Positions 43,691 through 51,843 of a stretch of 64,000 bases of DNA are shown here, piece after piece. The notes beneath the pieces are model-generated. The model saw nothing but the letters and a program-made list of their open reading frames with translations. It ran no database searches and had not been told where the DNA came from. The translations under genes were made by a program, and so were the position numbers. Position 1 is the stretch's first letter; every line of letters starts with the position of its first letter. Source of the stretch: Dyella acidisoli (GTDB lineage Bacteria > Pseudomonadota > Gammaproteobacteria > Xanthomonadales > Rhodanobacteraceae). The DNA lies in the NCBI RefSeq assembly GCF_030160295.1, contig NZ_BSOB01000018.1:124446-188445 (forward strand). Reading direction: 5' to 3'.

Positions 43691-44890
43691 ATGCCTCGCA
43701 GGCCAGAGATTGATAAGGAATACATAGACAACTTGATCGCTGGCGCGGTACCCGAAGATCAAGGCATGGATTACAAAAGGGAATTGCCCAAAAAAGGGGA
43801 TAAGAGCGACCGAGACGATCTATTGGGTGATGTTTGTGCGCTTGCCAACGCGACTGGTGGCACCCTGTTATATGGGATAGGCGAAGTCAGCAAGGAACGC
43901 ACACCTATTTTGACTCCCATTGCAGATGAGCCATACGACGAAGCGCATTTGCGCCTTCATCAACAACTTGACAAGCTAATTGAACCACGAATACACGGTC
44001 TCGAATTTCAGCGTATCGACGTCGATGGAGGGTATGTACTTGCCCTGCACGTTCCTTCGACTTTTGGCGGTCCTTACTGGTTTGGAGATGAGGGTAAGAA
44101 GCGCTTCAAAGTCAGGCGAGGAGGTCGCGTGACAGATTTCACTTATCAAGAACTTCGAGCAGCGTTTGATCGCACAGCCGCAGCTACGACTCGTGCACGC
44201 GAATGGATTCGTACACGGCAGAACGACCATATACGAGGTGAAAGCTGGCGACCACTGCGAGAAGGACCGCTATGTGCAATACATATTTTGCCTCTAATCA
44301 ACTATCAGCAAGAACCTGAAGAAATAGATCTAAAAGCAGCAACCAACATTTGGCAGAGAATCCCCAAGCCCTGGGAGGACAGCCCCAGGGTTGATACGAA
44401 TTTTGATGGACTGTGTATAAGTTCGCTCGAACGATTGAAGTCGCTTACTGATGACGTAGATGCGGTAAGGATGATGGGCTACGTGCAACTCTATAGAGAC
44501 GGCGCATATGAATCATTGGCCTACGCGGGCTCAAGGTGGGCAGATACTAAGATAGTGCCTGATGGTGGTTTGGCGCATTACATTCGAGATGCTATTCAAC
44601 GTGTCCCGGATGTACTTTACGATCTAGGCAAAGAGGGCTCTTTCCTAGTGAGCGTTGCCATATTGAATGCTACCGGCTATGGATTACCTGCAGGCCGTCA
44701 GTTTGATCAAACGCCACAATATGCTGACCGGCCGCATCTCATCGTTCCAGCGAAAGTCCTTGGTGAGCGAGAAACTCCAGAAGAGAAAGATAAGACGACC
44801 CGAAAGATATTGGACATGATCTGGCAGGGATTTGGATTGTCGCGCTGCCCTTACTTCAAGGAAGATGGAACATGGATACAGCCACGTTGA
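43691..44890 (+). CDS. Schlafen/AlbA_2-domain protein, prophage moron
   Basis: 399 residues from ATG 43691 with a perfect AGGAGG. The N-terminal domain QGMDYKRELPKKGDKSDRDD then DVCALANATGGTLLYGIGEV is the AlbA_2 (Schlafen) putative nucleic-acid or ATP-binding domain. The C-terminal 220 residues are unassigned. It runs against the tail operon between G and V, is much more AT-rich than both sides, and has its own promoter region: the marks of a moron. A defence or exclusion function is likely but unproven. Confidence 0.8.
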   Translation: MPRRPEIDKEYIDNLIAGAVPEDQGMDYKRELPKKGDKSDRDDLLGDVCALANATGGTLLYGIGEVSKERTPILTPIADEPYDEAHLRLHQQLDKLIEPRIHGLEFQRIDVDGGYVLALHVPSTFGGPYWFGDEGKKRFKVRRGGRVTDFTYQELRAAFDRTAAATTRAREWIRTRQNDHIRGESWRPLREGPLCAIHILPLINYQQEPEEIDLKAATNIWQRIPKPWEDSPRVDTNFDGLCISSLERLKSLTDDVDAVRMMGYVQLYRDGAYESLAYAGSRWADTKIVPDGGLAHYIRDAIQRVPDVLYDLGKEGSFLVSVAILNATGYGLPAGRQFDQTPQYADRPHLIVPAKVLGERETPEEKDKTTRKILDMIWQGFGLSRCPYFKEDGTWIQPR

Positions 44891-44905
44891 TGCTAGCCAA
44901 GGTGG

Positions 44906-45565
44906 TTACGGCGGTTCTGTGAGGAAGTTGTTTTCGGGCACCTCTCCTAGTTCCTTGATTTCATGGAGTACACCGTCTTTTGTCCAATAGCGAAAGCCAC
45001 GGTAGTCGAGCACTGCATCCCAGGCTTGCGCGGCGTCATTCCACATTGCGCGCACATGCTCGCCCATCGGCGGTTGGAGCGTCGTCAAGGTATCGGGTAA
45101 CGCCACGCCCGGTAACAAGGATGATGTGCGTTGAGCGGTCGCTTTTGTCCATAGCGTGCAGCGGCTGTAGTCAGGCGCAGCAATCCATGCGTTCGCTTCT
45201 GCGTCCCATGCAGGACACTTATAGTCCTGCACGCCGTAGGCTGGTGGCGGAAGGTGCGTCACGCCCTGCGGCGGCATTTCCCCGAGTGTGAGTGTGTTGG
45301 GCATCGGATGTGCCGTCGAAGTGTCCCACAACATGATGAATCGAAAATCGTCAACGACCTCCCACGCATTTCCATCCTGCGTAAGGCGACGTGCTTTCTG
45401 CAGCCCCGGATCAGCTCCCGGCTCGACAAAGACTGCGTTGTTTGGCAGCGGATAGGTGCCCTCTAACGGAGCCAAGTACGCCTCCAATTCGCCCAAGTAT
45501 TCGCGCGTCTTGGTACAGAAGGTAAATGCACATTTCGTTTGGGGCAGATTCTTCGTGTCAGGCAT
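44906..45565 (-). CDS. Tail fibre assembly-like protein (GpG position)
   Basis: 219 residues from ATG 45565 (AAGGA upstream). Repeated units of the form 'CPAWDAEANAWIAAPDYSRC' / 'MWNDAAQAWDAVLDYRGFRYW' are typical of phage tail-fibre-associated proteins. Position directly after the fibre gene supports GpG or a fibre tip chaperone. Confidence 0.75.
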   Translation of the reverse strand: MPDTKNLPQTKCAFTFCTKTREYLGELEAYLAPLEGTYPLPNNAVFVEPGADPGLQKARRLTQDGNAWEVVDDFRFIMLWDTSTAHPMPNTLTLGEMPPQGVTHLPPPAYGVQDYKCPAWDAEANAWIAAPDYSRCTLWTKATAQRTSSLLPGVALPDTLTTLQPPMGEHVRAMWNDAAQAWDAVLDYRGFRYWTKDGVLHEIKELGEVPENNFLTEPP

Positions 45566-45578
45566 GGATGCGTCCTTT

Positions 45579-47174
45579 TTAATAGGCGATGCAATGGAGC
45601 ATGTAGGTACCGGCAGGCAAGTTGTCCGTGACACCTGTCGCCGTCACGGTCAGCGTGTGGGTATGTCCACCGGCGGCGCCGACATTGACGCCATGGTTGT
45701 GGTCGCCCACTGCCGCGACGTAGATGTTGTGTGAGTGGTTGCCGGGGCCGTTCATGCCGATGGCATGACCGTGATTGCCTTGCCAATCGGTGGAGAAGTT
45801 GTGCGCGTGATTGCCGGCGTCGTTCGTTTGGCGTTGCATGCTACGGAACGATGGTCCACCACCGCCGACATAGCTCGATCCTGATCCGTCACCAAAGACG
45901 TTGTTCAACGTCACGTGCGAGTGCTGCCCCTGCGCATCGGTGGAACCGCTGTGCGCGTGATTGCCCTGGCCATCCGTCCACGCATAGTGCGTGTGATCGC
46001 CTTGGGCATCGGCACTGGCCGCGTGCGCATGCGAACCGGCATTGCTCAACGTCACACTGTGTGCGTGATCGCCCACGGCCGTGGCAGAGGCGGCGTGGCT
46101 GTGCGACAGGATGGTACCCGCGTCATAGGTACCGACCTTCGCCGCTTTGGTCGTCACTCGGACGGACGTGCCTTCTCGCAGGTTCGGAACGTTGAACGTG
46201 TTGGTGCCATCGCCGGCGCCGTACGTCGTGCCGATCGCCGTGAACAGCGCCGCATACTGCGTGCGGGAAATTGCCGATCCATCACACACCAGAGTCATGG
46301 GCGGCGGGGTCGATGCCGCGGTCACGATGATCTGACCGGGGTAATACCGCGAGGCCACGTCCAGCTTCGTGGCGAGTGCCGCCGCAAAACCGATGATGTC
46401 GGCCATCGCATGCTGATGTGGCGCGGAGGGAAAAGCTGCTGGCACGCCGGTCAGGTTATTCCACGCCTGATAGAACGCACCTTCCTGGCCGTCCAGCAGA
46501 TCCGCATCCAGCCCATTGTTCGCGCCGGTGTCCTTGAGCGCAGCACTCTTGAGGCCAAGGCCCGAGCGGAACGTGATCGTATCTACTGCCGCCAAGAGCG
46601 CCTTGACGAACTTGGTGGGTGCATTTGCACCGAGTCGATCATCCAGCCCAGCCTTCAGCGTAGACGGCGTGATCCCCAGCGAGCTATCTGACCCGGCAAC
46701 TACATCGTTTGCGGTGGCCAACTGCACCACGCCGGCCATCGTCGTCGTGGCCTTGTTGAGCTGGAAGTTGGTATCGCCAAACACCAGGCTCGCTGCATTG
46801 ATATCAGCGAACCGTGTATCGATCGCCAACAGCAGCGTCGCCTGTGTGGATTTCTCCGCAAGCACGCCAGCCTGCCCGTAGACGCCGAAAAGCGTGCCGT
46901 CCTGCAGATACAGCCCAATGCCGCGAATGGTGTACGACTCGGCGCTGTTGTCGCGGATCGTGACGTGCACGGTATCCGCAGCCGTAGCACCGCCGCTCAA
47001 GGTGGTGAGTCGCTTGGACTCACTAGGAAGCTTCGTGAGTGACGGATCAGGCGTGAAGGTCGATGCCGTTACGCCCACCGATGCCACCAGCACCGCGTTG
47101 GTGCCATCGTGCTTGGCATTGACCAGGGCGGCGCGGCCGGCCGTCGTGACGGTCAGAGTCAACGCTTGGGGCAT
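45579..47174 (-). CDS. H: Tail fibre protein with iron-type HxH repeats (GpH-like)
   Basis: 531 residues. The N-terminal part is the phage tail-collar attachment domain (LTVTTAGRAALVNAKHDGT, RGIGLYLQDGTLFGVYGQ). The collar domain CDGSAISRTQYAALFTAIGT then GDGTNTFNVPNL follows. Residues about 350-510 hold eleven G-x-H-x-H units (GDHAH, GSHAH, GDHTH, GNHAH, GQHSH, GNHGH...). Such HxH pairs bind iron along the fibre axis in T4 gp12-like fibres. It determines host receptor binding. Confidence 0.88.
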   Translation of the reverse strand: MPQALTLTVTTAGRAALVNAKHDGTNAVLVASVGVTASTFTPDPSLTKLPSESKRLTTLSGGATAADTVHVTIRDNSAESYTIRGIGLYLQDGTLFGVYGQAGVLAEKSTQATLLLAIDTRFADINAASLVFGDTNFQLNKATTTMAGVVQLATANDVVAGSDSSLGITPSTLKAGLDDRLGANAPTKFVKALLAAVDTITFRSGLGLKSAALKDTGANNGLDADLLDGQEGAFYQAWNNLTGVPAAFPSAPHQHAMADIIGFAAALATKLDVASRYYPGQIIVTAASTPPPMTLVCDGSAISRTQYAALFTAIGTTYGAGDGTNTFNVPNLREGTSVRVTTKAAKVGTYDAGTILSHSHAASATAVGDHAHSVTLSNAGSHAHAASADAQGDHTHYAWTDGQGNHAHSGSTDAQGQHSHVTLNNVFGDGSGSSYVGGGGPSFRSMQRQTNDAGNHAHNFSTDWQGNHGHAIGMNGPGNHSHNIYVAAVGDHNHGVNVGAAGGHTHTLTVTATGVTDNLPAGTYMLHCIAY

Positions 47175-47175
47175 G

Positions 47176-47730
47176 TCAGGTTTCCTCGGCAGGCGCGACC
47201 AAGTCCAGGCGCGCGAACAGGCAGGGGCGTGCGACCGCCGCGATGCCGGTCGCCGCGTAGAGGTTCACGCCTTGGGTAAAGGTGAAGTGCGACCGCACCG
47301 GTTTTGTGCGTGTCACTTCCGCGATCACGTCGTCGACATATTGCGCCGCGGCTTCAGCGCCATCTGCACCGGACAGCGTCATCGACAGTTCAAACGTATG
47401 AGGCTCGCCTTTCGGTTCCTTCTGCCACCACTCCGTGATCTCCACCGCACCGCCGAAACTCTCGACCACATCGCTGACGCTCTTGGCGGTGCCTTTGTGC
47501 TTTTGGATTTCGAAGGCACTCGCGATACGCGCACGCTTGATGTGCTCAGGCCAATCGCTACGCCAGGTGTCGAGCGACAGCGCCCAGGCCAGCCAGGGAA
47601 GCAGTTCAACAGGACAGGTCTTCGGGTTCCAAAGATCACGGATCGGAACCGGTACGTCCCCGATACGCGCCATCGCTGCTTCGAGCGCGCGTTCGGCGGG
47701 TTTGGCGTTGGGCGGCAAGAGGCTATTCAT
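47176..47730 (-). CDS. I: Phage tail protein I (GpI)
   Basis: 184 residues: LLPPNAKPAERALEAAMARI and LLPWLAWALSLDTWRSDWPE are the GpI signature. It overlaps the J end by 8 bp. Confidence 0.94.
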   Translation of the reverse strand: MNSLLPPNAKPAERALEAAMARIGDVPVPIRDLWNPKTCPVELLPWLAWALSLDTWRSDWPEHIKRARIASAFEIQKHKGTAKSVSDVVESFGGAVEITEWWQKEPKGEPHTFELSMTLSGADGAEAAAQYVDDVIAEVTRTKPVRSHFTFTQGVNLYAATGIAAVARPCLFARLDLVAPAEET

Positions 47731-48613
47731 CGTTGCCGCCGTAACGAAGATCGATCGCTGTGCAATACGCCGCTTGCGTCCGGCTGATCACGATGCGATC
47801 GGTTGGAGTGTCCAGATCCACGCGCTGCATACCCGGCACGTGGATCGCCGCATCGAGCCCGCTGCGCGTGATGTCGCGTCCGAGCTTGTGCGTATCGACA
47901 ACGAACTTGGCGAGGTTCCTGTCCGAGTTATCCAGCACGACGGCACTATCGGGACCCGCGAGCGTGTAGCGCGTACCAGTGATGCGATAAGGGATGATCT
48001 CCGCGCTCTGCACGATGACTTCATCGGTCAGCGGGCGAACCTTCACCGACGACAGCGCGGCCGCTACAGCATCGAGCGTCGCTTGCGGTGCCGTGCCGTC
48101 GCCGGTGCGCGATAGCACCGCCACCCGCACTTGCCCTGGCGATGGGCTGGTCGCGCTGGCATCCAGCACGTCCGGGCTCGCGCTAAGGGCGTGGAAGATG
48201 TACGCGCCTTCCGGCCCGGCGACGGAGAAGCCTTCCGGCGAGAGACGGATGCGACGCAGGTAGTCCTCGTCGCTTTCCGTGATTTTCGGAATGCCGCGCG
48301 AAGGATCACCCGGATCTAACGTCAGGCGTTCGACGTTGTAGAACGCACCGAGATTGTCCAGATCCGTGCTGCGGGCATACGGCAACATCACCGCCTTAGC
48401 GCCGTCATTGACGCGCTGGCGCAGGAGCATTTCGCGGTACGCAGCGACCTGCAGCACCTTATACGACGGATCGGATTCGGTGAGTGCCGTGAAGGTCACG
48501 TCGCGTGCACGCAGATCCGCAAGCATGTCCGCGAAGATGCGCTCGAACGAAATCGCCTCCACCACGGCGGGTGCCGGGAGTTGCGATAGATCGACGGCGG
48601 TCAGGCCGGACAT
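47723..48613 (-). CDS. J: Baseplate assembly protein J (GpJ)
   Basis: 296 residues, the baseplate wedge protein: LSQLPAPAVVEAISFERIFA, LQVAAYREMLLRQRVNDGAK and RIRLSPEGFSVAGPEGAYIF are family hallmarks. First gene of the J-I-H-G block, with a candidate late activator dyad 74-93 bp upstream. Confidence 0.95.
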   Translation of the reverse strand: MSGLTAVDLSQLPAPAVVEAISFERIFADMLADLRARDVTFTALTESDPSYKVLQVAAYREMLLRQRVNDGAKAVMLPYARSTDLDNLGAFYNVERLTLDPGDPSRGIPKITESDEDYLRRIRLSPEGFSVAGPEGAYIFHALSASPDVLDASATSPSPGQVRVAVLSRTGDGTAPQATLDAVAAALSSVKVRPLTDEVIVQSAEIIPYRITGTRYTLAGPDSAVVLDNSDRNLAKFVVDTHKLGRDITRSGLDAAIHVPGMQRVDLDTPTDRIVISRTQAAYCTAIDLRYGGNDE

Positions 48614-48686
48614 GGATAGCGGGCGAAGAGCGAAGGCATGCCTGCATGCTGCCGACGGCGAGGACGGTGACGCGAGCGCAGGGCGA

Positions 48687-48706
48687 TGTACCGAAGGATT
48701 GGTACA
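48687..48706. promoter_or_regulatory. Candidate Ogr-type late activator site upstream of J
   Basis: TGTACC-N8-GGTACA, a 20-bp dyad in the 282-bp region between J (minus) and the Com gene (plus). It shares GGATTGGTAC with the reverse complement of the O/P site. Confidence 0.65.
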
Positions 48707-48895
48707 TCCGTGTCAGGCTGTCGTGCGCCATGTTGCGCAAGGCATCCTCTCGCTACTACGTGGAGCGGCCGACATCGCGCGGGAACGCGATGCCGACCAT
48801 CCAACCCGCAGCAACACCTGCAAGCCAAACCGAAGGCTCCACACCCCGTCGACGGAGCCTGGCGAGGCTAACACGCCCGTCAATAGGATCTACGG

Positions 48896-49138
48896 ATGCA
48901 GGATGTTCGCTGCTCGCGCTGCGCGAAATTGCTCGCGCGCGCTCGTCATTTCGATGCGATCGAAATCAAGTGCCCGCGTTGCGGCACATTTAATTCGTTG
49001 AGGGCCGTTCCGAGCCCCCTGCCAGAGAGCCAGGGAGCGCCATACGAGAACGACCATGCACGACAAAGTCACTCCCTACACGCTTCATCGCAGCGATGCG
49101 CTGCAAGTGCTGCGCACCCTGCCGGATGCAAGCGTTAA
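48896..49138 (+). CDS. com: Com-family zinc-finger translational regulator
   Basis: 80 residues. C6-x2-C9 and C26-x2-C29 in MQDVRCSRCAKLLARARHFD ... IEIKCPRCGTFNSLRA match phage Mu Com, which unmasks the mom start codon on mRNA. Its 3' end overlaps the methyltransferase start by 83 bp, the same kind of overlap as Mu com-mom. AGGA lies upstream of the ATG. Confidence 0.85.
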   Translation: MQDVRCSRCAKLLARARHFDAIEIKCPRCGTFNSLRAVPSPLPESQGAPYENDHARQSHSLHASSQRCAASAAHPAGCKR

Positions 49139-49799
49139 TGCGGTGATCACCGATCCACCGTATTGCTCCGGTGGTCAGACCATGGCCGCGCGCGCCAAGC
49201 CCACCGGCGAGAAGTACGTCAACAGCGACGCCAAGAACAAGCTCCCCGATTTTGAGGGAGATTTTCGTGATCAGCGTGGATTTCTTGCGTGGGCGAGCCA
49301 GTGGCTCGCCGAGTGCCATCGTGTCACGCGTCCTGGTGGTCACCTCCTGACGTTTATCGATTGGCGCATGCTGCCCACGATGACGGATGCCGTGCAGGTG
49401 GCCGGCTGGGTGTGGCAGGGGATTGTGGTGTGGGACAAGACCAACGGGTGTCGGCCGCAACGCGGGCGTTTCCGTAGTCAATCGGAATATGTGGTGTGGG
49501 CGAGCCGCGGGCCGATCGATACGCAAGCCCATCCGGTGGTCTTGCCCGGCGTGTTCTCGGTGCATCCCCAGCGTGGCGGCAAGCAACATCAGGTCGGCAA
49601 GCCGCAGGTATTGATGGATAAATTGATGGCGATCGTCCCTCCGGCGGGCACCGTGCTTGATCCTTTTATGGGTAGCGGCACGACGGGTGTGGCCGCGCTG
49701 TGCGCCGGACATCGGTTCGTCGGCATAGAAATGTCGGAGGGCTACTTCGGTGTGGCGCGGGACAGACTGAGTGCGGTATCCCAAATCTCTGCTGCGTAA
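49056..49799 (+). CDS. Site-specific DNA methyltransferase (beta class)
   Basis: 247 residues with VITDPPYC (DPPY 33-36) before FMGSGTTG (204-211), the order of beta-class N4-cytosine or N6-adenine methyltransferases. It takes the place Mom has in Mu and is probably translationally controlled by Com. It would modify phage DNA late in infection to evade host restriction. Confidence 0.87.
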   Translation: MHDKVTPYTLHRSDALQVLRTLPDASVNAVITDPPYCSGGQTMAARAKPTGEKYVNSDAKNKLPDFEGDFRDQRGFLAWASQWLAECHRVTRPGGHLLTFIDWRMLPTMTDAVQVAGWVWQGIVVWDKTNGCRPQRGRFRSQSEYVVWASRGPIDTQAHPVVLPGVFSVHPQRGGKQHQVGKPQVLMDKLMAIVPPAGTVLDPFMGSGTTGVAALCAGHRFVGIEMSEGYFGVARDRLSAVSQISAA

Positions 49800-49914
49800 C
49801 GTTGGGCATCTTGAACGGCGTCTACACACATGCGAGGTGGCTCTCAAGTTTTTCCAAAGATCGCCGAACTACTACCGGTAACGGTGGGTGCAAGGGGGCA
49901 GCCTGCCGTCAGGT

Positions 49915-49950
49915 CGGGAGGTTTTACGCACCTCCCGGTGTTTTGTTGTT
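49915..49950 (+). terminator. Intrinsic terminator after the methyltransferase gene
   Basis: Stem CGGGAGGT / ACCTCCCG (8 bp, 7-nt loop) followed by GTGTTTTGTTGTT, about 115 bp beyond the stop. Confidence 0.75.
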
Positions 49951-49966
49951 CGATTCGGAGCTGACG

Positions 49967-50392
49967 ATGTCGACCTATGATCGTACTCAAGAAACGCTGA
50001 TTGCCCTCGTTTTCGCCGCGATTCTCTGCGCTATCGGCGTCAAGACGTGTGCCGATGCGTTTGGTTTGCCCTGGAAAACAATGTTGCAGGAGATCGTGGC
50101 AACCTTGACGGTTGCAGGGCTAGGCATTGCCTCTTGGCTCTATGGGGGTGAGTGGCGCTTCTCCCGGCTGTCGGTTGCATGGCCTGCCTTGCTGGGCCTG
50201 CTTTTCTATGCTTGGTGGCCGGCGCTCGATGCATGGAACACGGTGATCTCACTTCCATCGCTGTTGGACTATGACCAAAGCAACTATGTGATAAAGGGCG
50301 ATGCGTTCTGGGACGCCGCATGGTTCCGATGGAGCATCGTTGCTGTCTGTGTCGCAGGTTATGGCTGGCTCTACAAGCGCGAACCCTATTGA
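49967..50392 (+). CDS. Small inner-membrane protein, prophage moron
   Basis: 141 residues with about four hydrophobic segments (ETLIALVFAAILCAIGV, EIVATLTVAGLGIASWLYG, LLGLLFYAWWPAL, WSIVAVCVAGYGWLY). GGAG before ATG 49967. Unrecognised. Membrane morons at such sites often act in superinfection exclusion; that is only a guess here. Confidence 0.65.
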   Translation: MSTYDRTQETLIALVFAAILCAIGVKTCADAFGLPWKTMLQEIVATLTVAGLGIASWLYGGEWRFSRLSVAWPALLGLLFYAWWPALDAWNTVISLPSLLDYDQSNYVIKGDAFWDAAWFRWSIVAVCVAGYGWLYKREPY

Positions 50393-50426
50393 TCGCGTTT
50401 TCAGAGAAGGGCTGGGAGAACGAGCG

Positions 50427-50885
50427 TCAACGCGTGAGGCTGCTGAGCAGTATGTCCTTCACCAGCACTCGATCTTCCGCACTAAACCCAAGCAGCTCGC
50501 GGCGTGTATAACGCACCCGCGGGCCGCTTGGCGTGACGCGATCGGTAAGGCCGTACTGGTGTACACGTGCTATGCGTGCGGCGCGACCTGTGAATGCGAC
50601 CACCGCTGCATCGGCGGTGGCGTGGGTTTTGAAGTGTTTGGCCGTCCGCAGTTTCGTGAACATCTTACCGCGCTTGATGCGCCCCGCCTTGTTGCGCAGT
50701 TTGTGCATCTTGCGCGGCACATAGGGTGTGCCATCTGGATTGCGCTGGTCCACAATCCGTTGCTGCTGGCTTCGTCGCAAGGCGACCGCCACCGACTGCG
50801 TGATGCGACGACGTCCTGCAGGACGGATGGCCAGCAACAACCCCTCCACCCAATCTTCGAGCAACGCCAGATCTGCATCGCTCAT
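50427..50885 (-). CDS. S: Tail completion protein S (GpS)
   Basis: 152 residues from ATG 50885, overlapping the R stop (ATGA). RITQSVAVALRRSQQQRI and RIARVHQYGLTDRV are the virion morphogenesis (GpS) signature. Confidence 0.92.
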   Translation of the reverse strand: MSDADLALLEDWVEGLLLAIRPAGRRRITQSVAVALRRSQQQRIVDQRNPDGTPYVPRKMHKLRNKAGRIKRGKMFTKLRTAKHFKTHATADAAVVAFTGRAARIARVHQYGLTDRVTPSGPRVRYTRRELLGFSAEDRVLVKDILLSSLTR

Positions 50886-51361
50886 GCGGGCTGATCCCAC
50901 TCAGCGATCAACGCATCATGCAGAAAGAGCCGCCAATGCTTCGCCATCAGCCGTGGCTCGGGCATCGGTTCTTCGACATGGACGATATCCAGGCGACCGT
51001 TATTGCCCTCGGCCACGATCACGCGCTCGGTCAGTTTCAGCGTGAGGCTGAGATCGCACGCGTCATGGCTGATGATGTCCGCTTCGAACGTGATGCCATC
51101 CGGCCGTATATCGACGTTGTCGAGCAGCTCCGGCTGGTTCTCCCGCACCCACATCAAGAGCGGCACCATCACGGTGTCAGGATCGCCCGCATAGTCGATC
51201 AGGATCACGTTGAGGGTGTAACTGTATTCGAACGACAGGCCCGGCACGTAGGTGGCGATCACCGAACCCTTGTCGACGAAGACCAGCAAGCTCTCGGGAT
51301 TGCGCGCGAGATCCGACAAGGCCGCGGTCAACGCCTGGCGCAGACTCGCAGGCTTCTTCAT
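50882..51361 (-). CDS. R: Tail completion protein R (GpR)
   Basis: 159 residues: RQALTAALSDLARNPESLLV at the N terminus and EPRLMAKHWRLFLHDALIAE at the C terminus fit GpR. Coupled to S, overlaps Rz by 4 bp. Confidence 0.92.
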   Translation of the reverse strand: MKKPASLRQALTAALSDLARNPESLLVFVDKGSVIATYVPGLSFEYSYTLNVILIDYAGDPDTVMVPLLMWVRENQPELLDNVDIRPDGITFEADIISHDACDLSLTLKLTERVIVAEGNNGRLDIVHVEEPMPEPRLMAKHWRLFLHDALIAEWDQPA

Positions 51362-51843
51362 GGCGCGGCCTGGTTAGCACGCACCCATGCTTGCAGTGCC
51401 TTCAATTGTTCGATGGCCGCATGGCAGGTGGCGTAGTTGTCGACGACGGTGCCGGCGACTGCAGAGAGCGCAACGCCGCTGGGTTGCGCATCAAGAGTTC
51501 CGGCGGGACCGGGCAGCTCATTCGCGGCGGCAGCGTCGTGCACGCGCACAAAGCCAACAGGCACAGAACAAGCAGCGTCCGCTTGGGCAGTGACATAGAC
51601 AGGGATCTCCTTGGTCAGCGTGGCGCCGCGCTCCTGCACGACGCGTACGCGGTCGACGTAACGCGTGACGATGTGTTCGCTGGCGCGCACAGCGGCGAGC
51701 TGGCCAGTCAGGTCACGCTGCGCCGTTGTGGCGGCGTCAGCACGCGCTTCAGCGAGCGCGATGCGCTGCGTCGTGACGACGTGATAGAGCCACAGTGCGC
51801 CGAGCAGGCCGGCACCGAGCAGCACTTGGCGCACCAGTGTCAT
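51358..51843 (-). CDS. Inner-membrane spanin (Rz/LysB-like)
   Basis: 161 residues from ATG 51843. An N-terminal membrane anchor (VLLGAGLLGALWLYHVV) is followed by a coiled-coil periplasmic part (RIALAEARADAATTAQRDLT). Together with the nested lipoprotein it bridges the envelope in the last step of lysis. It overlaps the endolysin end (ATGA). Confidence 0.82.
   Translation of the reverse strand: MTLVRQVLLGAGLLGALWLYHVVTTQRIALAEARADAATTAQRDLTGQLAAVRASEHIVTRYVDRVRVVQERGATLTKEIPVYVTAQADAACSVPVGFVRVHDAAAANELPGPAGTLDAQPSGVALSAVAGTVVDNYATCHAAIEQLKALQAWVRANQAAP
51402..51596 (-). CDS. Outer-membrane lipoprotein spanin (Rz1/LysC-like), nested in Rz
   Basis: 64 residues in another frame wholly inside the Rz gene. 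A signal segment with a lipobox-type LCAC (RTLLVLCLLALCACTTLPP) precedes a Pro-rich chain. Size, Pro content and nesting are those of Rz1. Confidence 0.82.
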   Translation of the reverse strand: MSLPKRTLLVLCLLALCACTTLPPRMSCPVPPELLMRNPAALRSLQSPAPSSTTTPPAMRPSNN

